Assembly (NCBI GenBank): GCA_964383535.1
Contig: CAYLHS010000040.1
Coordinates: 1-19,736 of the forward strand
Direction: 5' to 3'
From: CAYLHS01 sp964383535
Lineage (GTDB): Bacteria; Actinomycetota; Acidimicrobiia; Spongiisociales; UBA4744
DNA: 19,736 nucleotides
In this document: in pieces, positions 1 through 6,149 of the stretch
Numbering within the stretch: the stretch's first letter is position 1
Layout of the letters: every line of letters starts with the position of its first letter
Made by a program: the position numbers and the translations under genes
The notes under the pieces: generated by a model
Database searches by the model: none
What the model was told of the DNA's origin: nothing
Seen by the model: only the letters and a program-made list of their open reading frames with translations

Positions 1-54
1 CAGAGCAGCGGACTCATAATCCGTCGGTCGCAGGTTCGAGTCCTGCCGGGCCCA
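1..54 (+). tRNA. tRNA-Met(CAU), 5' end cut off (or tRNA-Ile2)
   Basis: This is the 3' part of a tRNA that begins before the window. The anticodon arm is complete: stem GCGGA/TCCGT around the 7-nt loop CTCATAA, giving anticodon CAT at about 16-18. A short variable loop follows. The T arm pairs GCAGG (30-34) with CCTGC (42-46) around loop TTCGAGT. The 3' acceptor strand CGGGCCC ends with discriminator A at 54. CCA is not encoded (the next bases are CAC). CAU is read by elongator Met, initiator Met or the lysidine-modified Ile2 tRNA. The D arm and 5' acceptor strand that would separate these are outside the window. Elongator Met is the likeliest guess. Confidence 0.93.
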
Positions 55-58
55 CACA

Positions 59-77
59 CGTTGTCGTTCTGACAACG
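59..77 (+). other. hairpin directly after the tRNA
   Basis: A perfect 7-bp stem (CGTTGTC / GACAACG) closes a 5-nt loop, starting 5 nt after the tRNA discriminator base. No T-run follows, so it is not a textbook intrinsic terminator. It could act as a U-less terminator or a 3'-processing signal for the tRNA precursor. The structure is read directly; the role is inference. Confidence 0.4.
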
Positions 78-182
78 ACTCCCCAGGCTGGCGTGCAGAT
101 GTCGAGCGGGCGGTCGCAGGCTTGCCCCCGTGCCCAGCGGTGGAAGCGAGCCGGACCGAGGCGGCAGGGTTGACGAGATCGA

Positions 183-212
183 TTGTCAGTAATTCTGACT
201 TCATTTCATAAT
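183..212 (+). promoter_or_regulatory. sigma70-like promoter with an internal palindrome
   Basis: TTGTCA (183-188) and CATAAT (207-212) are separated by 18 bp, a good fit to -35/-10 elements, in a locally A/T-rich island. A perfect inverted repeat, GTCAG-TAATT-CTGAC (185-199), starts inside the -35 element and runs into the spacer, so it would be well placed as an operator. Predicted transcription would begin near 219 and cover the small ORF and the phosphotransferase gene. Confidence 0.5.
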
Positions 213-272
213 CGCAGATATGAACAAGAAGGGTGCCGATCGAAGTCGGCTCCGAGACCCCTCGGCCGCGCC

Positions 273-428
273 GTGCTCTCGGGTCTCACCCGGATCGAGT
301 TCTTGCGGGGGATGCACGAGTACTGGGGTCTCGACGGAGTCGAGGCCGGACGCTCAGTCGAGTGGGCTATCGGCGTACTGGCCGATGACCTGCGTCGCAA
401 CGCCTGTAAAGAGGAGACGAAGCAATGA
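273..428 (+). CDS. small unknown protein coupled to the phosphotransferase gene
   Basis: I do not recognise this gene. It would encode about 51 residues from GTG at 273. The frame stays open back to TTG 183, but that codon lies in the predicted promoter and the codons from 183 to about 240 have A/T-rich third positions unlike the rest, so a start at 273 (or ATG 312) is more likely. No strong ribosome site precedes 273. The strongest support is its end: its TGA (426-428) overlaps the ATG (425) of the next gene in an ATGA arrangement, typical of translational coupling. The predicted product is soluble and largely helical, with a short amphipathic stretch (EAGRSVEWAIGVLADDLRR) and a charged C-terminus. 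It may be a regulatory or accessory peptide for the phosphotransferase; this is inference. Confidence 0.45.
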   Translation: MLSGLTRIEFLRGMHEYWGLDGVEAGRSVEWAIGVLADDLRRNACKEETKQ

Positions 429-2641
429 TGCAAGACACCACTTCAGAATCCGGCGGGATGCGTACGCGTCAGCTCCGCGATCTCGAGCGGAGCGATGCTG
501 AGGCTGTAGGACACAAGGCCGCCAACCTCGGTGCGCTTGCGAGGCTCGGACTACCGGTACCGCCGGGTGTCGTGATCCCGGCCGTGGAAGAAGACGAAGG
601 CCTCGCTGACGCCGTGGCCGAGGCAGTTTCGATCCTTGGCGACGTGCCCGTTGCGGTGCGATCCTCAGCCCTCGCCGAGGATCTCGAAGGCGCGTCGTTC
701 GCCGGCCAGTACGAGACTCTCCTCGACGTGCGCGGCGCTCCGGCCATCCTCGACGCGGTACGCACGGTACGCCGGGGGGCCGACGACGCACGTGTCGCAG
801 CGTATCGGAGCGCCCACGGGCCGGCCGGACTGAGCGGCATCGCCGTCCTGGTAATGCCCATGATCACGCCGCAAGCCTCGGGCGTGGCATTCACCGCGCA
901 CCCACTCACCGGTGTGCGGGAGGAAACCGTGGTGAGTGCCACGAAGGGCCTGGGCGAGCAGCTCGTCGGTGGCGAGGCGACCGGAGAACAGTGGATCGTG
1001 CGGGACGACCGTCCGGTTCGCGATCGTCGCGCGTCCGTCGAGGTGCTCGACGAGCAGCAGGCTCTCGCCGTCGCGAAGCTTGCACGTCGCGTCGAGGCAT
1101 CCTTCGACGGGGTGCCACAAGACATCGAGTGGGCGTTCGCTGAAGGTGAGCTCTACCTCTTGCAGGCCCGGCCCATGACCGCTCTGCCCGAACCGGTCCA
1201 ATGGGAGTCGCCACTGCCCGGAGGATTGACACGCAACTTCCGGCTCGGTGAGTGGTTGTCCGAGCCCGTGACGCCGCTGACAGCAACCTGGCTGCTTCCA
1301 CGTGTCGATGAGAGCTTCGCCGCCTCCCAGCGCGTCGCTCTCGGTGTGGAACCGCCACAACCGATGCACGTGCTGGTCAACGGCTGGTACTTCTATGCAC
1401 CGATCGGAAGTGCCACCACCCGGCAGTTCATGAGCGGGGCGCTGATCGGCGGATTGCGCAGACCGAAGTTCTTGTTGGGAACGCTGCTCATGAACCGCAG
1501 GCCCGAGGTCATACACCGCCTCGTCTACGAGCCGGCGACCGTCACGTGGCGAGAAGACCTCTGGCCGCGCTACCAACAACTCGTCGAACGCGGCCTTCGG
1601 GAGGTAGACACTGCAGACGAGGAGACACTGTCCACGATGCTCGACCGGATCGGCGACATCGCCGGCGAGTACCTCTTCTCGATGACATTCGTCGCCGGGA
1701 ACGCATGGAAGATGGAGAGTGTTCTGGCCGACTTCTATGGACGCCACCTGCGTCCGACGCTCGGCGGCGACTACCGGCCGCTCGTAGTCGGACTCGTCGA
1801 ACCGAGTCCGCCGAAACCTTGGGCCATCCAGAGCTTCGATTGGTTCCGTCCAACGGCGGGTGAGCTCGGTCTCATGGAGACCGTGTCGAGCCAGGACAAC
1901 AGCTCGCTCGTCGAGGCTCGTGAGCGTGCCGAACAGGAGTGCCGCGACGCTCTCTCCCCGCGACTGCGGACCCGCTTCGATTCCATCCTCGACCTGGCGC
2001 AACACTACGCGCGCCTACGTGAAGAGCAGGTGTCCCAGCTGACATTCGGCTGGCCCCTCGCCCGACGGGCACTACGTCGTCTCGGTGAGTCGTGCGCTCG
2101 CCGCGGCGTCATCAGACACGCCGACGACGTCTACTTCCTGGAGCGAACCGAAGTCGAAGGCAACGAGTCGCGAGCATCGTCGGTCGCAGACCGTCGTAAC
2201 CTCTGGGCACGCAACCGCAGACTCTCACCACCCCTCGTGATCGGGAAACTTCCAGGGCTCATCACGAAGGTGCACTCCGACGGCATCGCCAAGATGCGGA
2301 CGCCGGCAGAGGCACGCCCCGGGGTACTCGAGGGCATGCCCGCCAGTGCGGGCAGCGCGACCGGCGTGGCCCGCGTACTCCTGGACCTCGCGGACGCAGA
2401 TCGGCTCTCGCCCGGTGAGATCCTGGTGACGACCGCCACCACACCGGCGTGGACGTCCGTCTTCGGACGCGCCGCTGCCGTCGCGACCGACGGTGGCAGT
2501 CTCGTCGCACACGCATCCCTCGTGGCCCGCGAGTACGGGATTCCGGCTGTCGTCGCGCTCGGCGACGTGACCTCCAAGGTCCACGACGGTCAGCGGATCA
2601 CGGTCGACGGCAACACCGGCTCGGTAGAGATCCTCGGCTGA
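425..2641 (+). CDS. PEP-synthase/rifampin-phosphotransferase-like phosphotransferase
   Basis: The product is 738 residues. The N-terminal ATP-grasp domain of the PPDK_N type (about 15-255) shows GHKAANLG with K31, the loop VAVRSSALAEDLEGASFAGQ (76-95) with the following E97, and the domain-end motif LLQARPMT (Q247-T252). A middle domain without recognisable motifs follows (about 260-640). The C-terminal phosphohistidine swivel domain (about 650-738) has TDGGSLVAHASLVARE with the phosphate-carrying His at 696, followed by YGIPAVVALG. The PEP/pyruvate TIM barrel of true PEP synthase is absent, so the plan matches rifampin phosphotransferase (ATP domain, substrate domain, His domain; usually about 860 residues), here shorter. 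Such enzymes use ATP to phosphorylate a substrate through the His, releasing AMP and phosphate. The substrate is unknown and resistance should not be assumed. GAGGAG at 411-416 is its ribosome site; the gene overlaps the preceding small ORF. Confidence 0.88.
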   Translation: MMQDTTSESGGMRTRQLRDLERSDAEAVGHKAANLGALARLGLPVPPGVVIPAVEEDEGLADAVAEAVSILGDVPVAVRSSALAEDLEGASFAGQYETLLDVRGAPAILDAVRTVRRGADDARVAAYRSAHGPAGLSGIAVLVMPMITPQASGVAFTAHPLTGVREETVVSATKGLGEQLVGGEATGEQWIVRDDRPVRDRRASVEVLDEQQALAVAKLARRVEASFDGVPQDIEWAFAEGELYLLQARPMTALPEPVQWESPLPGGLTRNFRLGEWLSEPVTPLTATWLLPRVDESFAASQRVALGVEPPQPMHVLVNGWYFYAPIGSATTRQFMSGALIGGLRRPKFLLGTLLMNRRPEVIHRLVYEPATVTWREDLWPRYQQLVERGLREVDTADEETLSTMLDRIGDIAGEYLFSMTFVAGNAWKMESVLADFYGRHLRPTLGGDYRPLVVGLVEPSPPKPWAIQSFDWFRPTAGELGLMETVSSQDNSSLVEARERAEQECRDALSPRLRTRFDSILDLAQHYARLREEQVSQLTFGWPLARRALRRLGESCARRGVIRHADDVYFLERTEVEGNESRASSVADRRNLWARNRRLSPPLVIGKLPGLITKVHSDGIAKMRTPAEARPGVLEGMPASAGSATGVARVLLDLADADRLSPGEILVTTATTPAWTSVFGRAAAVATDGGSLVAHASLVAREYGIPAVVALGDVTSKVHDGQRITVDGNTGSVEILG

Positions 2642-2813
2642 ACCCCGTCGTCCTGCCGGAGACTCGCACTGACTGCCGCCGAGAGAACGAACGGTGCCAC
2701 CAGCCCCGGCCGTGCGTGCTGTACGTCGATCGAGCGGAGGCGACTCCGATGCGTAGTGGGTGCTCGGTGTCGGCCACCAGCGGTCACTATGTTGGGCACC
2801 CGGAGGTGTGCTC

Positions 2814-3143
2814 TTGATCAACCAGCTACGCATTTACGAGATCTTCGAACACAACAAGCGCGCGTTTCACGACCGTTTCCGAGATCACGCCTGGCGCATC
2901 ATGAAGCGGTATGGCTTTCGAGTCCTCGCCTTCTGGGAGGCAACGACCCCCGAACGCACCGAGTTCGTCTACCTGCTCGAGTGGAACGACGAGGATCAGC
3001 TTCGGGGTAGCTGGGCCGGCTTCATGGCAGACGAGGAATGGAAGCAGATCAAGAGGGCGACCGCCGTTCAGCACGGCGACCTGGTGGGTGACATCGAGGA
3101 CAGGATCCTTCACCCAACCCCCTACTCCCCTGCCGGCCAATGA
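2814..3143 (+). CDS. NIPSNAP family protein
   Basis: The product is 109 residues from TTG 2814, chosen because GGAGG at 2802-2806 sits 7 nt upstream and the protein then begins MINQLRIYEIF, as NIPSNAP-domain proteins do. A -10-like TATGTT lies at 2788-2793. The sequence has the dimeric alpha/beta-barrel pattern of this family (about 1-105): an N-terminal beta strand LRIYEI, a long helix with FHDRFRDHAWRIMKRYGF, a strand VLAFWEA, then VYLLEWND and the segment ADEEWKQIKRA. NIPSNAP proteins are small cytosolic proteins of unclear function; bacterial members often sit beside catabolic genes. It follows the phosphotransferase gene by 172 bp with its own likely promoter, so it may be independent. 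Confidence 0.85.
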   Translation: MINQLRIYEIFEHNKRAFHDRFRDHAWRIMKRYGFRVLAFWEATTPERTEFVYLLEWNDEDQLRGSWAGFMADEEWKQIKRATAVQHGDLVGDIEDRILHPTPYSPAGQ

Positions 3144-3471
3144 TCGGACCTGACGCTCGAGGCTCACAGCCCTGTTGGACACACACCAACGAGGCCGGCT
3201 CATCGCTTCAGAAGGCGGGTTCGGGTCGCTGACGAACAAGACACTCCACTGGTTCGCTCCGAACGGAGCCCGAACTGGGATCTCTCTACGCACGCGGCCC
3301 GATCAGAGCGATCTATGCCACTCAAGGAGGGGCGACCATCCAAACACGGCAGCATGAGGTCGAGGTCCGAGGACTCGCATCATGCCCCCAGGCGCTGCGA
3401 GATAGCCGGATCCCGCCGACCCTTGTGACCGGTCCCAAAATGCGGGATGTTGTCACGCCAGGAGGCAGAGG
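3144..3471. other. gene-free stretch with one stem-loop
   Basis: I see no convincing coding sequence in these 328 bp on either strand: open frames are short, arginine-rich and have no start signal. The one structured element is a bulged hairpin at 3252-3275: GTTCG-CTCC, loop GAAC, GGAG, CC bulge, CGAAC. With the broken genes that follow, the patch looks like decayed sequence. Confidence 0.5.
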
Positions 3472-3666
3472 ATGAACAGGAGAACGATCGCAGCGGTTGC
3501 CCTCGTCGTGCTCGCTGCCGGCTGTGGCGTCACACCATCGACGCCGACAACCACCTCCGCTCCTCCCGCCGACACCACATCCACTGCACCTTCCACAACC
3601 ACGACCGATGCAGAGGTGTCGGGTTGGGTCCCGCCGCCAGCTCCGACCGGACTGGTCCAAAGGTAA
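3472..3666 (+). pseudogene. truncated lipoprotein gene (5' fragment)
   Basis: The start is well formed: AGGAGG at 3460-3465, 6 nt before ATG 3472. The 64 residues begin with a lipoprotein signal peptide, MNRRTIAAVALVVLAAGC, with lipobox LAAGC and the lipidated Cys at 18. A Thr/Ser/Pro-rich linker follows (about 20-45), the kind that normally tethers a folded domain. Instead the frame passes into the opposite strand of the HNH endonuclease remnant: the last roughly 18 residues, up to LVQR and TAA, are the antisense of that gene's C-terminal codons. So the gene probably lost its functional domain at a junction near 3610-3645. It could still make a short surface lipopeptide. Confidence 0.6.
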
Positions 3667-3860
3667 GTGCCGTCGGCGAGCCGTGTGTGGGTCCAGCCGG
3701 CGCCGTGACGGATCCGATGGTGGTAGCGACAGAGAGGTGCGAGATTGCACTCGCGCGTGACGCCGCCGTGTGCCCATGGGTGGTCGAGATCACACGATCG
3801 GCCGGGCATCCGGCATCCGGGGAACACGCACGTCGGGCATCTCCGCAACCTCGTGGTGGG
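3640..3860 (-). pseudogene. DUF222-type HNH endonuclease, C-terminal remnant
   Basis: The minus strand encodes an intact HNH module: CVFPGCRMPGRSCDLDH, then HGGVTRECNLAPLCRYHH, then the tail GWTHTRLADGTYLWTSPVG. It contains the zinc-site CxxxxC pair, the DLDH motif, the central Asn and the HH pair typical of the C-terminus of actinobacterial DUF222/13E12-repeat HNH proteins (usually 400 residues or more). The DUF222 part is missing: immediately upstream on the same strand is the end of ispD (stop at 3893-3895), and the nearest ATG (3911) lies inside ispD. Downstream, the frame continues as the antisense of the lipoprotein linker to a stop at 3453. Both ends are therefore broken. These are multicopy, often decaying elements in actinobacteria. 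Confidence 0.75.
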
Positions 3861-3892
3861 GCGACGACGGGTCACACCTTCCCGACGGGCGG

Positions 3893-4579
3893 TCAGCTCG
3901 AGGGATCCCACGTCGCGGCCACCTGCTCGGCGCGTGCGAGATCCTCCTCGAACGTCACCTTGAACGCTCTTGGGTCACCGGGCACGACCGCGACGACGAG
4001 GTCGGTGAACCGCTCGATCGTCTCGGCCGTGTCCACCCCCTCGAACCCCCGCACCTTCGCCTCTCGGTAAGCGGCAACGAGTGGCTCTGCGCGAAAACAC
4101 TGGGGAGTCTGGACGGCCTGGACACCGTTCATCGGCTCGAGCTGGCCTTCTACCTCACGAAACAGCGGTTGATCGGGCACATACCCGGGAATGGCGCCGC
4201 CCACCCGACGTGCCGTCTCGATCACCGACTCGAGGAGTCCGAGTGGGAGGAACGGCCGGGCCCCGTCGTGGATCGCGACGCACTCGGGAGTGCCGCCGAG
4301 CGCTTCGAGACCTCGCAGTTCGCTCTCCTGCCGAGTGACCCCTCCATCGACGATCGAGAGCGGGGTCTGGCGAATCTCGGACGTGACAACGGCTTCTGCA
4401 CGCTTCCGATCCTCGGACCGGACGACGAGCACGATCTCACCGACGAGCCGCGAACGATCCAGCACCTCGAGCGGGTAGGAGAGCATTTGGCGCCCGCCGA
4501 TCCTCATGTAGACCTTGTTGATGGTCGAACCTGCACGAAGGCCGCTACCTCCGGCCAGCAGGACCGCCGCTGCAATCAT
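3893..4579 (-). CDS. ispD: 2-C-methyl-D-erythritol 4-phosphate cytidylyltransferase
   Basis: IspD joins CTP and MEP to form CDP-methylerythritol, the third step of the non-mevalonate isoprenoid pathway, in the cytosol. The 228 residues match the family length. Visible motifs are the nucleotide-binding loop AAAVLLAGGSGLR (3-15) with R15 and the later lysine in NKVYM (K22), then VAIHDGARPF, QTPQCFRAEPL and the C-terminal GDPRAFKVTFEEDLARAE. ATG 4579 is chosen because TAGGGT (4592-4587) lies 7 nt before it, fitting a leaderless mRNA. GTG 4588 with a GGGGGAG ahead is the alternative start, adding three residues. ispF is not adjacent. The sequence before the start is shared with the divergent half-IspD gene. 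The usual PKQ after the loop is NKV, a modest departure. Confidence 0.93.
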   Translation of the reverse strand: MIAAAVLLAGGSGLRAGSTINKVYMRIGGRQMLSYPLEVLDRSRLVGEIVLVVRSEDRKRAEAVVTSEIRQTPLSIVDGGVTRQESELRGLEALGGTPECVAIHDGARPFLPLGLLESVIETARRVGGAIPGYVPDQPLFREVEGQLEPMNGVQAVQTPQCFRAEPLVAAYREAKVRGFEGVDTAETIERFTDLVVAVVPGDPRAFKVTFEEDLARAEQVAATWDPSS

Positions 4580-4586
4580 GCGCGGC

Positions 4587-4592
4587 ACCCTA
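4587..4592 (-). promoter_or_regulatory. -10 element of ispD (leaderless type)
   Basis: TAGGGT on the minus strand is separated by 7 nt from ATG 4579, so the predicted first transcribed base is at or next to the A of the start codon. No clear -35 is visible. Confidence 0.5.
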
Positions 4593-4668
4593 GCTCCCCC
4601 GGCTTCCTGGGTGAGAACCGTCCAATCGCGCACCTCACGCCAGAACGAGAACCGAACCACTCGGCGGG

Positions 4669-4674
4669 TACACT
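4669..4674 (+). promoter_or_regulatory. -10 element of the half-IspD gene (leaderless type)
   Basis: TACACT lies 8 nt before ATG 4683, predicting a leaderless transcript. The 103-bp gap to ispD carries this promoter and the ispD promoter back to back. Confidence 0.55.
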
Positions 4675-4682
4675 CGCTCCCG

Positions 4683-5072
4683 ATGCGCAGCCATCTCATC
4701 ACGCGCTCTTCGTCGCTGACGGCAGGCGATCTGGCCGAGCTCCTCGCCACTCTCTCACACGACATCGACACGCTCGTGTTCGCCTCCCCGAACTCGACCG
4801 AGGGCATTTCCGGGATGCTCGAACGGTTCCAGGAGGTCGACGCCGATGGCCTGGTCGCCGTCGCGCAGATACACGAGGCGGTGAAAGCGGTTCGAGACGG
4901 TGTCGTCGAGAGGGGGCTGGATCGCTCGACGATCGTCACCGTCACAGAACCCGAAATCCTGACACGAGCCGTTCTCGCCGCGGCGCTCGAGCACGCCGAC
5001 CTCACATCCGAGGTCGATCCGGCCGCTCTCGTTGCCAGGCGTGGTGGTCGGATCGTGGCGTTCGAAGACTGA
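4683..5072 (+). CDS. stand-alone IspD-like half protein, probable pseudoenzyme
   Basis: The product is 129 residues from ATG 4683, which sits 8 nt after TACACT. It resembles the second half of IspD: residues 26-50 match the strand and helix around HDAARPF in IspD, 51-82 (DADGLVAVAQIHEAVKAV...GLDRS) match the family segment ADG-AVPVTDTVK...LDRS, 83-105 match the QTPQ-F helix, and 111-126 (VDPAALVARRGGRIVAF) match TDEA-LVE-GG-V-VV. The key residues are replaced: HDAARP reads FASPNS, and QTPQ reads VTEP. The entire N-terminal CTP-binding loop region is missing. It cannot be a functional IspD alone. It may be a regulatory partner of the divergently encoded ispD, or a repurposed fragment. The homology is my own reading of pattern similarity. 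Confidence 0.65.
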   Translation: MRSHLITRSSSLTAGDLAELLATLSHDIDTLVFASPNSTEGISGMLERFQEVDADGLVAVAQIHEAVKAVRDGVVERGLDRSTIVTVTEPEILTRAVLAAALEHADLTSEVDPAALVARRGGRIVAFED

Positions 5073-5105
5073 CGTGGCGCGTCGAGTCGGCCATCGGGCC
5101 ATCGC

Positions 5106-6149
5106 CTAGATCTGACGGCTCGCTATCACACGCTGCGCGGCATCACCCAACATGAGGGCGCCAACGCCGAAGTCCGCGAAGCGTTCGTCATTCGTGAGTC
5201 CGCGGTGATACCGGTAGTAGATCTGCTGGGCGATGACGGCCAGCTTGAACAAGCCGAACGTGTAGTAGAAGACCATATCGCCGACATCGACACCCGCGCG
5301 GGCCGCATACCGGTCCACGATCTCCGACCGTCTCATCGCACCCGCTGCCGTGGTCGGTCCTCCTGCCACGGCGATCATCGAAGGTGGATCTTCCGGCTCG
5401 GCCCAGTAGGCAAGACTCGAACCGAGGTCCATGAGTGGATCGCCGAGGGTGGCCATCTCCCAGTCGAGCACTGCTCGGACGTTGGTGAGGTCGTCCGGAT
5501 CGAGCACCAGATTGTCGAGTTTGAAGTCATTGTGGATCAGTGCCGCTCCGGACTCCACCGGTTGGTTCACAGTGAGCCAGTCGATGGTGGCGTCGATCGA
5601 CGGAGCGGGATCGATGGACACATCGTGCCATCGACGGGACCATCCTTCGACCTGGCGGCGCACATACCCCTCCGCTTTGCCCAGCGTCGCCAGGCCTGCC
5701 CGGTCGATGTCGATCCCGTGGATCTCGACGAGGGTAGACACGAACGCGCCGCAGACAGAACGCATGGTCTGCGACTCGGGTGCCGGGCTCGAACCGCGCA
5801 GAATCGTGCCGTGGACGCGAGTCATCAGATAGAACGGCGCTCCGATGATCGACGCATCGTCACAGAACGCCAACGGTTCGGGGGCCTTCGACCACACAGG
5901 GTTGACACCCTCGAGGATCCGGTACTCGCGGCTCATGTCGTGACCCGACCGCACGTGAGCACCAACCGGAGGACGTCGCAACACCAGCTCCCGACCACCG
6001 ACATGGAGAAGGTAAGTGAGGTTCGAGTGCCCAGAGGGGAACTGCTCGACTCGAATAGGCCCTTCGAAGCCAAGCTCCTGTTCGATCCACGACTGAGCCG
6101 CCTCGAGATCGAATTCTTCGCCCGGTCGTACGGGTCGGAGCTCACTCAT
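5106..6149 (-). CDS. APH-like kinase, partner of acyl-CoA dehydrogenase
   Basis: This is an aminoglycoside-phosphotransferase-fold kinase of 347 residues, in the subgroup fused to acyl-CoA dehydrogenase in human ACAD10/ACAD11. The small lobe (about 30-110) has GHSNLTYLL and the lysine-region strand ELVLRRPP; the large lobe has the catalytic loop LIHNDFKLDN (H206, D208, N213) and the metal-binding DWE (D229) in VLDWEMATLGDPLMDLGS. Its ATG (6149-6147) overlaps the TGA of the upstream dehydrogenase gene by 4 nt, so the two should be co-translated. From work on ACAD10/11, such kinases phosphorylate the hydroxyl of 4-hydroxyacyl-CoA so that the dehydrogenase partner can remove it; this role is an inference here. 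Antibiotic resistance is unlikely in this context. Confidence 0.88.
   Translation of the reverse strand: MSELRPVRPGEEFDLEAAQSWIEQELGFEGPIRVEQFPSGHSNLTYLLHVGGRELVLRRPPVGAHVRSGHDMSREYRILEGVNPVWSKAPEPLAFCDDASIIGAPFYLMTRVHGTILRGSSPAPESQTMRSVCGAFVSTLVEIHGIDIDRAGLATLGKAEGYVRRQVEGWSRRWHDVSIDPAPSIDATIDWLTVNQPVESGAALIHNDFKLDNLVLDPDDLTNVRAVLDWEMATLGDPLMDLGSSLAYWAEPEDPPSMIAVAGGPTTAAGAMRRSEIVDRYAARAGVDVGDMVFYYTFGLFKLAVIAQQIYYRYHRGLTNDERFADFGVGALMLGDAAQRVIASRQI

Noticed and set aside
59..77. Classical intrinsic terminator after the tRNA
   Set aside because: The stem is perfect but there is no T-run after it, so only a hairpin is reported.
1..200. Integration site or prophage edge at the tRNA 3' end
   Set aside because: No integrase gene and no direct repeat of the tRNA end were seen in the window.
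220..501. ATG at 220 as start of an alternative small gene
   Set aside because: It runs out of frame into the phosphotransferase gene and its product is Ser/Arg-rich with no coupling to the next gene.
665..2005. Long open frame on the minus strand (about 446 codons) opposite the phosphotransferase
   Set aside because: It is antisense to conserved PPDK_N motifs, has no domain features, and follows from G/C-rich third positions.
3175..3357. 60-codon open frame in the gene-free stretch
   Set aside because: No ribosome site, no family resemblance, and codon use unlike neighbouring genes.
4580..5005. 142-residue N-terminal extension of IspD by the open frame upstream of ATG 4579
   Set aside because: Ser/Arg-rich sequence antisense to the half-IspD gene; IspD proteins start at the AAxxLAGGSG strand and a promoter lies at 4587-4592.
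3770..5155. Long plus-strand open frame across ispD and the half-IspD gene (461 codons)
   Set aside because: It is the antisense of ispD in the first part and out of frame with the half-IspD in the second; no motif or start signal.
5106..6149. Aminoglycoside-resistance gene
   Set aside because: The APH fold is present, but the 4-nt overlap with an acyl-CoA dehydrogenase and the motif style point to the ACAD10/11-type kinase.
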